From positions 1 to 63,558 of the forward strand of contig DANY01000021.1 of assembly GCA_002501655.1 (NCBI GenBank): a stretch of 63,558 bases of DNA. The letters run 5' to 3'. This document shows, in pieces, positions 52,136 to 61,750 of this stretch (positions are counted from its first letter, which is position 1; each line of letters begins with the position of its first letter). Below the pieces are notes generated by a model that was not told where the DNA came from, ran no database searches, and saw only the letters and a program-made list of their open reading frames with translations. This DNA comes from Methanoculleus sp. UBA303 (GTDB taxonomy: Archaea > Halobacteriota > Methanomicrobia > Methanomicrobiales > Methanoculleaceae). The translations under genes were made by a program, and so were the position numbers.

Positions 52136-53194
52136 TCAACCCCGTTTCCGGGCGAGAAGCGCCGCCCCGGCGAGAGCTGCAAAGCCGGCAAACCACGAGA
52201 ACGGCAGTCCGGCCTGTTGCACGGCGGTCGCCGAGACCACGGGCCCGAAGGTCAGGGTGGGGTCGGTGAGGGGGGCCGTCGTCGCCGCGGGGGCCGGGAC
52301 CTCTTCAACCGGCACGGCAAAGACCGCAACCAGGGTGAAGTGCGGGACCGCCGCGCTGACCGTGCGGGTCGAGGGGTGGACCGTCGTCGCAAGAGGTTCC
52401 CAGGCGCCGGTCGCGCTGTTGTACCACCGGACGACGAACTGCCCCCCCTCGTAACGCTCCCACTCCTCCGGGGTGAGCGTGAACGAGACCCGGACCGCCG
52501 GGTCGAAGGTCGCGCCGGCAGGACCGCACCGGACCGCCCGGCCGACCGGCTCCGAGGTGTCGCTCGTGCCGGGGAGGTCTTCAGGCGAGATGCTCTCGAC
52601 GCTCACCGAACCGATGGGGGCTCCGGAACGGTCCAGCGCCCGGACCCCGCGGCCGATGGAGAGGCTGGCGTCGCCCTCCGCGGCGGTGATGACGGTGGTA
52701 AACCGAACCGCACCTTCAGTATCGGTATCGAGGGTGCCGCTCCCGGTGTACTCCGTCACCGGCGCCGGAGTCGTGATGGGGCCGGCCGGGGCGCCACCGC
52801 CCGACGATCCGGAAGAGGTGCCGCTCGTCCCGCCTCCCGTCACTGTGAGAGCGAGGATTGTGGGGGTGCCGGGAGCGTAGACCACCGTCTCCGCGGCCGG
52901 GACACCGTCGACGAAGAAGGTGATCGTCTTTCCGGCATCGCCGTCCTCCCCGCTGACAAGCAGCCGCGTATCAAACGTGGAGTCCCCGCCGAAGGCCCCG
53001 GCGGCGGGGAGCGTGAGCGAGCCGCAGTCCCGGTCGCCGATCCGGGCGGTGATGACGGTCCCTGCCAGCGCGGGGTTCCCATCGATCGTGACCGAGCCCG
53101 AGAACTCTGCGGGGAGGAGGGGGATGGCAGACGCCGTCCCGATAAGGGCGAAGAGGAGGATAAGAATCCAGAGTGTGTGTCTCATCAATATCAC
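52136..53194 (-). CDS. Surface protein with shared N-terminal module and membrane-anchor tail
   Basis: The protein has 352 residues from GTG 53194, overlapping the preceding stop (ATG 53185 possible). Signal peptide (to ASA), then the PLLPAEFSGSVTIDGNPALA module found in the 13508 and 16619 genes. Instead of PKD and dockerin it then has a Gly/Ser linker (about 125-150) and a beta domain (about 155-300; GATFDPAVRVSFTLTPEEW), like the one near the end of the 27899 protein. A Pro/Thr spacer, a hydrophobic helix and LARKRG follow. So one module family is used both in docked (dockerin) and in membrane-anchored form. Confidence 0.85.
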   Translation of the reverse strand: MILMRHTLWILILLFALIGTASAIPLLPAEFSGSVTIDGNPALAGTVITARIGDRDCGSLTLPAAGAFGGDSTFDTRLLVSGEDGDAGKTITFFVDGVPAAETVVYAPGTPTILALTVTGGGTSGTSSGSSGGGAPAGPITTPAPVTEYTGSGTLDTDTEGAVRFTTVITAAEGDASLSIGRGVRALDRSGAPIGSVSVESISPEDLPGTSDTSEPVGRAVRCGPAGATFDPAVRVSFTLTPEEWERYEGGQFVVRWYNSATGAWEPLATTVHPSTRTVSAAVPHFTLVAVFAVPVEEVPAPAATTAPLTDPTLTFGPVVSATAVQQAGLPFSWFAGFAALAGAALLARKRG

Positions 53195-56100
53195 GCTCCT
53201 ATGGCGTAGAGGGTGCCCGGCCCGGACATGGAGAGCCAGTAGCCTCTGCCGGGATAGACCGACCGGGTATCGGCGTTCGCGTCGCTCCCGCCGTTGACGA
53301 TCCCCGATTCAAAGGATTGGGATCTGGCATTAAACCCGATCAGAGTCGACCACTCTCTGTTGACCGAGTAGAGGGTATCCCTCGCCGTCGCCGGCGCCGT
53401 GCCGGTGGTCCCGACGGCATTCCAGCCCGCGGCGAGGATGCGCTCCGCCGGCGGGAGGAGGGGATCGGTCGAGAAGTTCAGGGGGACCGTCGAGAGGCCG
53501 GCCGAGTAGATCCAGAACCCTTCGAGGGGGGCTATCCGGTCCTCCTCCACGAGCGCCGTCCAATCCCTTATGGTGGTGTTGTACCGGAGGACCGAGCGGC
53601 CGGTGGTATTGATGCCGGAAAAGATCATCGCGGTGTCGTTCCCGGCGGCAAGCGGCCGGGGGACCGAGATGAAGTTCCAGCCGGGGGAGAGGGTGAGGTT
53701 GTCACCGAAAGGCTGGATCGGGTCGTTCCCGGAGGGCGTGAACGGGAGAGAATACTCGCTGTCCGGCACGGTCCCGCCGCTGGCGTCGCGCTGGAGGATC
53801 CTGAGGAGGGCCGGATCCTCTGCTCCAGTCCCCGGCACAGTGCCAGAGAGGTGGAGGAGGACGCGCACATCCTCCTCACCATAGTCGAGCTCAAACGCGG
53901 ACAGCGTGAAAGACCCGACGTTCTGCGATCCGGAGCGGATCACCTCCCGCTCAACCTCGATGGCATAGGACCATGCAGGTTCCAGGAGGTCGGTGGAGAA
54001 CCCGAGATCCTCCTGGCACCCGGCCCGGGGAGCATTGATGATCCCGTTGAGAACCACCCTCTCGCCGGGAGCGAGGTAGTCGAGGGAGGGATTCACGGAG
54101 ATGCGCTCCACCCGGTACGTAGCCCCTGCAGGGGGGACCGGGTTGACGACACCATCACGGACGGTGAAGGATGCAGATGCCGAGGACTGATCGTCGAGAG
54201 ACATGACCCGGACGATATACTCCCCGGGTTCTATCACGGCCGTGTCCACGTCGAAACTCCACGCACCCTCATCAGCTACGATGATATCACCGGAGAGAAT
54301 ACATGCCCCATTCCACCGTGAGGTTATCGTGTAGGCCAGCGTCGTCCCTGCCGGGTAGCAGGTTGTGCCGGTGACCGTGAAGGTCTCACCGCAGGTCCAG
54401 GTGCTTAGCCAGTCGAACCAGTCGATCTTGCCAAACCAGTTGATCTTATCGGCCCTTTCGATAGGATCGATCCGGATCATGGGCGCCCCGACGGTAAAGG
54501 TGAGTTTTGCGTAGGTATCATCGACGTATGGAGACTCAAGGGCACTGATCAGCGCGTTTGCCGCCTCGGATGGCTGCAGGCCGGCAAGGTCTGTAGGCAT
54601 CACACCGGGGCCGCTGATGGTGGTGCCATTGGCCGTGACATCAAACCCGTTGACCACCGGGTGCTGGACGACGACGAAATACCTGCCCGCGGTGAGGTTG
54701 CTGGTTTCAGCGCCTGTGAGGCGGTATGTGAAACGGTTGCTAGAAGAGTACTCATCTCGTAAAACTATCGGCACACCGAGACTGAGGTAGTCCGGGCCGA
54801 TGATCCAGATCTGGACGCTATCGGGATAGCCCGTTACGGTCCCATCGATCGCCAGATCGTCACCTCGGGCAACAGTATCACTGGATGTGGCCGCTTTAAT
54901 GGAGGGGAGTTTCAGTTGTATATCGGCCGCGGCATGCTTGACATCACTGAGGTTGTCCCTGCTCCGGGGCTCCGCGGCCGCATAGATCGTGTAATTGCCG
55001 GCATTGAGGCGCCTGCCGATATCGGCGGTGTTCCACATGTAGGACCAGGTGTCGTAGGCCTCGACATGCACACAGGTGAATGTGCCCGGATTGCCATCCT
55101 CAACCGCGACCTTTATATCCGAGAGTTTGACGCCGCTGACAGCGAGATCGGAACCAGTCAGGAAGAGGTAAGTGGTCTCGCCGTCAGTGTTAATACCATA
55201 GAGGGGGACACCCTCACCAAGGTAGCGGGTACCGTAGGTAGTAATAGTGGCTGCACCCTCCTCGATCTTCACCTTGATGTCATCATAGGTGGTAGGATCT
55301 GCCGGATCTTCGACCCGGATCGTGAAGACCCAGGCATCAGTACTCTGGTTGGTGTTGAACTGGATAGACCGGGTGCCGCCGGCGGTGGTCATAACGGTCG
55401 CGTTCCGCTCCGGGTTGATCATGCCAACCGTGCTAACTCCGTTCTGGCCGGCTACAATCCACGGGTAATCCGAATCGGCAAGGCTTTCTTCCGGCTTGAT
55501 GAACAGGCGGTAGGCCTTGAGCGACTCGCCGGTGATGGTCACGGTGAAACTGTTGCCACGGACAACGCTGTCCTTGTTTGACGTAATGCCAAGTCCCTTA
55601 GGAACAGTCGGGGTCGGTGTTGGTGCCGAGGATTGTTTGAATACTCTAACGCAATGATCGCGGGTTACGTAGACGGTGCCGTCAGCACCAACAGTTATGT
55701 CTTTTCCACTTCCTCCAAGAGATCTTGCGAGCAGATTCCCAAAACTATCAAACTTCAGAACGGATGTACTGGAAGCTGCTACAAGAACATCGCCAGCAGA
55801 ATCAACTGTTATTCCATATGGGTATCCTACTTGCCACTTCAGAAGGAACGCGCCGGTACTGTTAAACTTCTGAATACGGTTGTTGTAACAGTCCGCGACA
55901 TAGACGTTTCCGGCAGCATCGACCACGACATCTACCGCGTTGTGAAACTCCCCATCATAGGTGCCAAACCCTCCCCATGAAGTGAGGAAGTTCCCATCGC
56001 TGTCGAACTTCTTGATGCCACCTCCAGCGATGACGTAGGCGTTGCCGTCGGCGTCAAAAGCAATGCTCTGGGGGTATTGGAGTTGCTCTTCGCCGGTGCC

Positions 56101-56490
56101 GTATGATCCCCATTTCTTAAGAAACGTTCCGTTGCTATCGAATACCTGTATGCGGTAATAATCTACCACATACACCTTTCCATCGGCATCCAGCGCGATA
56201 TTATCAGGTTGATAAAACTCTCCGTCACCAGAGCCCGAAGACCCCCACTGCAGAAGGAACGCGCCGGTACTGTCGAACTTCTGTATCCGATCGCAATAAT
56301 CCGCCACGTAGACGTTCCCCTCGGCATCGACGGCTATCCCGGTCGGACGGTTGAACCGTCCGTCATCCGCGCCGAGAGATCCCCACGTGGCGATGAGTTC
56401 GTACTCGCCGAGCTCGGACGCCAGCACAGGCGGGCAGGCGAGAACCGCCAGCAGGGAAAATACAATGAATAAGCCATATTTTCCGATCAT
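53191..56490 (-). CDS. NHL-propeller, S-layer-type surface protein with shared C-terminal module
   Basis: The protein has 1099 residues from ATG 56490 (GGAGGGAGCGGT upstream). Signal peptide (to VLAS); five or six NHL repeats (about 25-300; for instance FNRPTGIAVDAEGNVYVADY) making a beta-propeller; a TPTPTVP linker; S-layer/DUF3821-like domains (start NKDSVVRGNSFTVTITGES) closely related to those of the 10880 gene; further Ig-like domains; and finally LSPGWNFISVPRPLAAGND to TLYAIGA, the C-terminal module shared with the 10880 and 14646 genes. NHL propellers bind proteins or glycans. It overlaps the downstream gene as GTGA. Confidence 0.88.
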   Translation of the reverse strand: MIGKYGLFIVFSLLAVLACPPVLASELGEYELIATWGSLGADDGRFNRPTGIAVDAEGNVYVADYCDRIQKFDSTGAFLLQWGSSGSGDGEFYQPDNIALDADGKVYVVDYYRIQVFDSNGTFLKKWGSYGTGEEQLQYPQSIAFDADGNAYVIAGGGIKKFDSDGNFLTSWGGFGTYDGEFHNAVDVVVDAAGNVYVADCYNNRIQKFNSTGAFLLKWQVGYPYGITVDSAGDVLVAASSTSVLKFDSFGNLLARSLGGSGKDITVGADGTVYVTRDHCVRVFKQSSAPTPTPTVPKGLGITSNKDSVVRGNSFTVTITGESLKAYRLFIKPEESLADSDYPWIVAGQNGVSTVGMINPERNATVMTTAGGTRSIQFNTNQSTDAWVFTIRVEDPADPTTYDDIKVKIEEGAATITTYGTRYLGEGVPLYGINTDGETTYLFLTGSDLAVSGVKLSDIKVAVEDGNPGTFTCVHVEAYDTWSYMWNTADIGRRLNAGNYTIYAAAEPRSRDNLSDVKHAAADIQLKLPSIKAATSSDTVARGDDLAIDGTVTGYPDSVQIWIIGPDYLSLGVPIVLRDEYSSSNRFTYRLTGAETSNLTAGRYFVVVQHPVVNGFDVTANGTTISGPGVMPTDLAGLQPSEAANALISALESPYVDDTYAKLTFTVGAPMIRIDPIERADKINWFGKIDWFDWLSTWTCGETFTVTGTTCYPAGTTLAYTITSRWNGACILSGDIIVADEGAWSFDVDTAVIEPGEYIVRVMSLDDQSSASASFTVRDGVVNPVPPAGATYRVERISVNPSLDYLAPGERVVLNGIINAPRAGCQEDLGFSTDLLEPAWSYAIEVEREVIRSGSQNVGSFTLSAFELDYGEEDVRVLLHLSGTVPGTGAEDPALLRILQRDASGGTVPDSEYSLPFTPSGNDPIQPFGDNLTLSPGWNFISVPRPLAAGNDTAMIFSGINTTGRSVLRYNTTIRDWTALVEEDRIAPLEGFWIYSAGLSTVPLNFSTDPLLPPAERILAAGWNAVGTTGTAPATARDTLYSVNREWSTLIGFNARSQSFESGIVNGGSDANADTRSVYPGRGYWLSMSGPGTLYAIGA

Positions 56491-56829
56491 ACCGCTCCCT
56501 CCAGGCTCCCGTGCCAGCATCCGCCCGGGGAGGCCTGCGGGAACCGTGATCAGAGATCGCATGTGGGACAGTGGTATTATAGGGGGCATAAGCCTTGCGA
56601 TTGTTTCGCGGGCCACCCTGAAGCGTCTGTTTCTTTACGCAGAGGAGTTTTGAAGCGATAGACAAACCATGATTTACCGGGCCGGCTCCCGGATCCTGAG
56701 GGTAAGCGGATCGGAAGATAGCCGTGCCCGCCGGAGGGGGTTACATATCCTCCGACCACCCCGCGCGCTGGCGATGTCCCCCTCCGGACGCTCCTCAAGG
56801 ATCATCAACCGGATTCTGCTCCCAGAGCA

Positions 56830-58638
56830 TCAGGAAGATTCGGGGTATATGAGGCCAATGATTGCGTTAATGGTCGGCACGATCTTCTTTCGCTCTTCCA
56901 TCCCTTTTTCAAATGATATCACCTTCGGGTGAACTGCTTCGTTACGTATCTCTTCCACCGAACTGCATTTTTTCATCACCTCAATAAACCTACCCGATGA
57001 GTTTTGGCCGAGTAGTTGACGCAATTTAATTGCAAAAGGATTCTCGGGATATTCGATCAGACCATCTGGTAGCCGGGCCCATTGACCCAGAGTAATCTGT
57101 TTTGCAGAGACTTGGTGCGAATACCAAAACGGCTTCCAGAGTCTACCCTCCTCCCGGGGCCGATAGCGAACGCTCTGAGGGATACTCCCTCCATATGCTC
57201 TTCTTAGTTGGTCCCCGACCTTGCATGTGATCTCCTGGTGCAACAACTTCTCTAACCCTTTGCCATAGTGCCATATCAGAGATGAGCCTGCATCCGGAGG
57301 GTTGTTCGGGTTCCTATAGGAGTGGATCGTCGCCCGATCCGCACTTGCCAGGATTTTCTTCGCATCAGGATCGGTGATTTTTTCAAGCGCTATCATAGGT
57401 TCGCCGGTCGGGAAGTCGCTCGTCAGGCCCTCGCGAGCCCCATAGATAGCCCTGAAGTACACATTTCCGATGGACTCCTCCGGAACGATAGAGTACAACT
57501 GTTCTTCAGTGTAGTGGATGAGTTGCTGAGCGATGCTCTCACCAAATGCAGGCAGAGCATTATCACCCGCACCAACCGGAGAAAAGACGTGCAGGATGTC
57601 ACACTCGATCCCGCTCTCTTCAACCATTCCTTTGAATCGCTGCCAGTTGATGAGATCCCGGTAGTAGTAGATGCCGGTAAAGTCAAAAATTCGCCGAACA
57701 CCCTGGGATCTGACATAGTCGAAGAGGACGTTCGTCAGGAAATCGTTATCTCGCCATATTCGTTGAACCAGATCATCGTCGTAGAGCGGTATTGAATAGA
57801 GCTGCACCGGGTCGACGGGCGTGATGATCCCGTAGAGGCCGGATAGGATCAGAAAGTGGTGCCCGGAGTTCAGCACCGCTTTTTTACCACGGACATTGAG
57901 ACTCTGGTAAAACCGCCCTTCATATCTCCAGAGCGCAGGGAGATAATAACCCTCTTCAGAGCCGCCAAAATCCCGACCGCGTACCAGATTCAGATTATAT
58001 GGATGATCTTTCTGGTTTGCCTTGTCAAAAAAGACTTTCCCCTGAATCAGTGTATTAAAAACTTCTTTTCTTCTGGATATGAGCTGATCACAGCGATTGG
58101 AGAGGTATCTCGCACAGGTTGTATCCACCTTATTATAGTATGGAAAGCCCTCTTCCGCCTTCCGGAAGGAACAGATTGTAAGAAACAGTACCCCACTTTG
58201 GGGACTGTAGACATCGCCCTTTTCATTGGCCAGAGAAGGGATATCATCGAAATCATTGAAGAGCGTGATCTTGATTCCGGCGTCTTTGAGCCTCCCTATG
58301 AGGTCCCGATACACCTGATGAAACTTCGGGTCGCCCGTATCCCCATAGAAGAATACCTCATACTTCTCCAGACTCTTCTCGGCCCTGGAGACGAGCTGCT
58401 CAAACTCCGCGGGAGTGACTGCATCAGGCGGTTTGTCGTACCATTTCCGTCGCTCTCCCGGGAACCACACTCCATACTCGTCAGAAAAAATCGCCCAGAA
58501 TGCCCCGGCCTCTTTGCACGCCCTGATAAATTTCTGGATTCGTTTGCTCGTGTATAACCTGTCTGGGGTCACCTTCTCATTGGATTTTTCGAGCGAGTCG
58601 TCCTTCTGCCCGCTACAATACGTAAGGAATATCTTCAT
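56830..58638 (-). CDS. Protein with DUF6884-like and YaaA-like halves
   Basis: The protein has 602 residues, no signal peptide. The N-terminal ~150 residues start LTYCSGQKD and include WAIFSDEYGVWFPGERRKWY, like DUF6884. The central part has HHFLILSGLYGIITPVDPVQ, the hallmark of YaaA/UPF0246 proteins, and then a Rossmann-like stretch (VRRIFDFTGIYYYRDLINW). The C-terminal ~90 residues form a helical domain (VEEIRNEAVHPKVISFEKGM). GC content is visibly lower than that of its neighbours. It is coupled by ATGA to a truncated upstream gene. YaaA-like proteins bind DNA or act in oxidative stress; stand-alone versions with lower GC often come from mobile or defence loci. The function is unknown. Confidence 0.72.
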   Translation of the reverse strand: MKIFLTYCSGQKDDSLEKSNEKVTPDRLYTSKRIQKFIRACKEAGAFWAIFSDEYGVWFPGERRKWYDKPPDAVTPAEFEQLVSRAEKSLEKYEVFFYGDTGDPKFHQVYRDLIGRLKDAGIKITLFNDFDDIPSLANEKGDVYSPQSGVLFLTICSFRKAEEGFPYYNKVDTTCARYLSNRCDQLISRRKEVFNTLIQGKVFFDKANQKDHPYNLNLVRGRDFGGSEEGYYLPALWRYEGRFYQSLNVRGKKAVLNSGHHFLILSGLYGIITPVDPVQLYSIPLYDDDLVQRIWRDNDFLTNVLFDYVRSQGVRRIFDFTGIYYYRDLINWQRFKGMVEESGIECDILHVFSPVGAGDNALPAFGESIAQQLIHYTEEQLYSIVPEESIGNVYFRAIYGAREGLTSDFPTGEPMIALEKITDPDAKKILASADRATIHSYRNPNNPPDAGSSLIWHYGKGLEKLLHQEITCKVGDQLRRAYGGSIPQSVRYRPREEGRLWKPFWYSHQVSAKQITLGQWARLPDGLIEYPENPFAIKLRQLLGQNSSGRFIEVMKKCSSVEEIRNEAVHPKVISFEKGMEERKKIVPTINAIIGLIYPESS

Positions 58639-58799
58639 GCATGGGCATCAACGCATTTTGGGATAAATGTATACATCTTGTTCTCCGGATCACTACACTC
58701 AACCAGCTTATCTATAGCGAACCTCCAGCCCGGGGCTAAATTGGTGTACCGACGCCCTACCGAAGGCTCCAATGGATGACTTGCCTGATAGTAGTCCAG
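58635..58799 (-). pseudogene. 3' end of a truncated gene coupled to the DUF6884/YaaA-like gene
   Basis: The frame ending at TGA 58637-58635 overlaps the next ATG (ATGA). Its last ~55 codons, including GRRYTNLAPGWRFAIDKLVE and a 20-residue tail, have lower GC and natural-looking codon use. Upstream of about 58800 the frame becomes Gly/Arg-rich, GC-rich noise. The start and main body therefore seem to be lost. I cannot name the family. Confidence 0.5.
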
Positions 58800-58913
58800 C
58801 CGGCTCTGCCTGACCCCGCCGGCGCCATAACCGCCCGAGCCACCGCACCTTCGGGAGCATCCGACCCACCCCGCCGAACTATCCGGAACTCCCGAACAGT
58901 TGCCCCGGAGGGT

Positions 58914-58922
58914 AACTATATA
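58914..58922 (+). promoter_or_regulatory. TATA box of SulP gene
   Basis: CTATATACC about 30 nt before ATG 58950, so the transcript is leaderless or nearly so; this supports the chosen start over longer ones. Confidence 0.55.
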
Positions 58923-58949
58923 CCCCGCGCCCCGCCTTCTCCCCAGAGC

Positions 58950-60593
58950 ATGCCCGCCGGTACGCCGCACTGGAGAAGGAGCCTCCCCGCCGACCTCACC
59001 GCCGGGGCGACCACCGCTCTCGTCGGCATCCCACAGGCGATGGGGTTCGCCCTCGTCGCCGGGATAAACCCGATCTACGGCCTCTACACCGCAACGTTCT
59101 CGACAGCGATCGGGGCGCTCCTCACCGGCTCCTCCTACCTCAAGGTGATGCTCTCAAACGTCCTCGCTGTCTCCCTCTACTCAGTCCTCGCCCCGGTCCC
59201 GGAGGCCGACGTCCCGGCGACCCTCTTTGTCCTGACGCTCCTCGTCGGGCTCTTCCAGCTCGGGTTCGGGCTCGTCCGGGCCGGCAGCCTGACCCGGTTC
59301 ATATCAAACGCCGTCCTCACCGGGTTTGTCACCGGGGCGGCGCTCCTCATCGTCCTCGGTCAAGCCGGGAACCTTACCGGCTACGAACTCGAAAGAGACG
59401 CGATCCAGATCCTTGCCGTCCTCGACCTCATCCACCACGCCGGGGAGATCCAGGTGCAGGCGCTCGCCGTCGGCCTCCTCACCATCGGGCTCGCCCTCGC
59501 GTTGCGGCGGGCACCTCACCTCAGCTCCGCCGCCCTCCTCCTCCCGGTCATCATAACGACCCTCCTTGTCCGGACTACCGGCCTCGAGGTCGCGCTCGTC
59601 AGCGACATCAGCGCCATCCCCGCCGGCCTCCCGCTACCCGTCGTCCCCGACCTCGCCCTCACTCCCGGGCTCCTCGTCCCGGCGCTCGCCCTCGCCATCA
59701 TCGGGCTCGTGATGGCCGTCGGGGTCACGGAGAAGACCCCCGAGCCCGACGGCACCATCGCTGATGTGAACCAGGATTTCCGGGGACAGGGGATCACAAA
59801 CATCGCCTGCAGTTTCCTCCAGTGCGCACCGGCGAGCGGGTCGCTCTCGGCGACGGCGCTCAATGTCAGCGCGGGGGCCAGGACCCGGGCAGCGAATCTC
59901 ATATCCGGCGCCCTCGTCGGGGCGGTCATCGTCCTTGCAGGACCGCTTGCGGAACTGATACCGCTCCCCGCCCTTGCCGGGCTCCTGATCCTCATCGGGG
60001 CCGAACTCATCTACCAACCCGGCGAGATCGCCTGCATCTGGAAGTATTCCCGCACCGGGCGCTGGGCAATGGTCGCCACCTTCGTCTCCACCCAGGTGCT
60101 CCCGCTCCAGTACAGCATCTATATCGGCGTCTTCCTCTCGCTTGCCATCTACCTCGTCACCTCCACGCGAGAGGCCTCCGTCGTCCGCCTCGTGCCGGCG
60201 GGCGGGGGGATGTTCCGGGAAGAACCGGCGCCCGACCAGTTCCCGGGCAATCAGGTCACCGTGCTCTCGATCTCCGGCAACGTCTTCTTCGCCACCCTCC
60301 GGGCCATCGAACGGTCACTCCCGTCCCCAAAAGAGGCGAAAGGCGCCGTCGTGGTCCTCGCCCTCCGGGGGCGGGTCGAGGCCGGGACCGGACTCTTCCG
60401 GATGCTGGAGCGCTACGCCCGGCAGGTTCAGGCACACGGGAACCGGCTCATCCTCGCCGAAGTCAACCCGGGACTCCTTGCGGGCCTCAAAGAGACCGGA
60501 GCGGCAGAGGTCATCGGCCCGGAAAATATCTTCATCGCGACACCGGTCATCGGCGAGTCGATCCTCGAGGCGATCCGGGCGGCCGGCGGGTGA
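58950..60593 (+). CDS. SulP-family anion transporter with STAS domain
   Basis: The protein has 547 residues from ATG 58950. About 11-12 membrane helices open with LTAGATTALVGIPQAMGFAL, the SulP signature, followed by the sulfate-transporter pattern NIACSFLQCAPASGSLSATA. The C-terminal ~115 residues (VTVLSISGNVFFATLRAIER onwards) form a STAS domain with alternating strands and helices. It probably moves sulfate, bicarbonate or a similar anion. The permease gene downstream starts 49 nt later. Confidence 0.93.
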   Translation: MPAGTPHWRRSLPADLTAGATTALVGIPQAMGFALVAGINPIYGLYTATFSTAIGALLTGSSYLKVMLSNVLAVSLYSVLAPVPEADVPATLFVLTLLVGLFQLGFGLVRAGSLTRFISNAVLTGFVTGAALLIVLGQAGNLTGYELERDAIQILAVLDLIHHAGEIQVQALAVGLLTIGLALALRRAPHLSSAALLLPVIITTLLVRTTGLEVALVSDISAIPAGLPLPVVPDLALTPGLLVPALALAIIGLVMAVGVTEKTPEPDGTIADVNQDFRGQGITNIACSFLQCAPASGSLSATALNVSAGARTRAANLISGALVGAVIVLAGPLAELIPLPALAGLLILIGAELIYQPGEIACIWKYSRTGRWAMVATFVSTQVLPLQYSIYIGVFLSLAIYLVTSTREASVVRLVPAGGGMFREEPAPDQFPGNQVTVLSISGNVFFATLRAIERSLPSPKEAKGAVVVLALRGRVEAGTGLFRMLERYARQVQAHGNRLILAEVNPGLLAGLKETGAAEVIGPENIFIATPVIGESILEAIRAAGG

Positions 60594-60642
60594 AGCCCGG
60601 AAAACTCTTTCTTCCGGAAAGCCCCAATGCTGCTTTGTAAAT

Positions 60643-61665
60643 ATGACCGGTGAAAGCCTCTCTCCCCCTGCCCGCATCGCGATCATCGGAGCGGCAGTCG
60701 TCATTATCCTTGCAGGGATCCGGGCGGCCACGCCGATCCTCGGCCCGTTCCTCGTCGCCGTCTTCTTCGCCATGATCACCGCGCCCGTCATGGCGTGGCT
60801 GACCCACCGGGGGGTGCCGCGGGTTCTCGCCGCCGGGACAGTGGTCGCGGGGCTCATCGCGGTCCTCGTCGGCACGACCCTCTTCCTCGGTGCGGCCCTC
60901 ACCGGATTTCTCCTCTCCCTGCCGCAGTACGAGAAGGCCCTCGAGGCGCAGGTGGCCGTCCTCGCCAGCTACGGCATCGACCCCGCCGGCATCCGGGTCT
61001 GGGACTACATCGATCAGGGGATGGTGATCCAGCAGGCGGCCGGGCTCGCCCGGCAGATCGGGAGCATCACCTTCGATGTCTTCATCGTCTTCGTAGCGAT
61101 CGGGTTCCTCCTCCTCGAAGCGCCCCGATTCGCGGCCACCCTCAGGCGGCGCCTGGGACCGGAGAGCTCCCCCTACCGGCACCTCACGCAGTCGGGCCGG
61201 CTCCTCATCGAGTACGTGGTGGTCAGAACAAAGGTGAACCTGATCACCGGGGTCGGGACCGGGCTCTTCCTCTACGTCCTCGGGATCGAGTTTGCGGCAC
61301 TCTGGGGGTTCGTCGCCTTCGTCCTGAGTTACGTCCCCTACATAGGCCTCGTTGCCGCCGCGATCCCGCCGACGCTCCTCGCTCTCATCGATTTCGGGCC
61401 GGTGGGGGCCGTGGCCGTCATCGCCGCCGTCGCCCTCATCGACGCCGCCGCAGAGAACCTCGTCCTCCCCCGGATGGCCGGGCGGGAACTCAACCTCTCG
61501 CCGTTCGTCGTCCTCTTCTCCGTCGTCTTCTGGGGCCTCATCCTCGGGACGGTCGGGGTCTTCCTCGCCATACCGCTGACGATCGCGGTGAAACTCTTCC
61601 TGGAGAGCTGGGAGGAGACCCGGTGGATCGGGGAGTTGATGGGTGCCGGGGACCGGGAGGAGTGA
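60643..61665 (+). CDS. AI-2E-family (PerM-like) membrane protein
   Basis: The protein has 340 residues from ATG 60643 with about eight hydrophobic helices. The family pattern FVAFVLSYVPYIGLVAAAIP and, near the end, VVFWGLILGTVGVFLAIPLT are diagnostic of PF01594 proteins. Named after an autoinducer-2 exporter, many are Na/H antiporters or have no known substrate. It is probably co-transcribed with the SulP gene. Confidence 0.92.
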   Translation: MTGESLSPPARIAIIGAAVVIILAGIRAATPILGPFLVAVFFAMITAPVMAWLTHRGVPRVLAAGTVVAGLIAVLVGTTLFLGAALTGFLLSLPQYEKALEAQVAVLASYGIDPAGIRVWDYIDQGMVIQQAAGLARQIGSITFDVFIVFVAIGFLLLEAPRFAATLRRRLGPESSPYRHLTQSGRLLIEYVVVRTKVNLITGVGTGLFLYVLGIEFAALWGFVAFVLSYVPYIGLVAAAIPPTLLALIDFGPVGAVAVIAAVALIDAAAENLVLPRMAGRELNLSPFVVLFSVVFWGLILGTVGVFLAIPLTIAVKLFLESWEETRWIGELMGAGDREE

Positions 61666-61698
61666 GAACCGGTCCCCCGGCGGGGGGGACCACAGGGA

Positions 61699-61708
61699 AT
61701 ATATATAC
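61699..61708 (+). promoter_or_regulatory. TATA box of DUF1269 gene
   Basis: ATATATATAC, about 45 nt before ATG 61751; transcription start near 61733. Confidence 0.6.
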
Positions 61709-61750
61709 CGGATTACATGTTCGCCTGCAAATCAGTTGCAGGTGAGAAGT

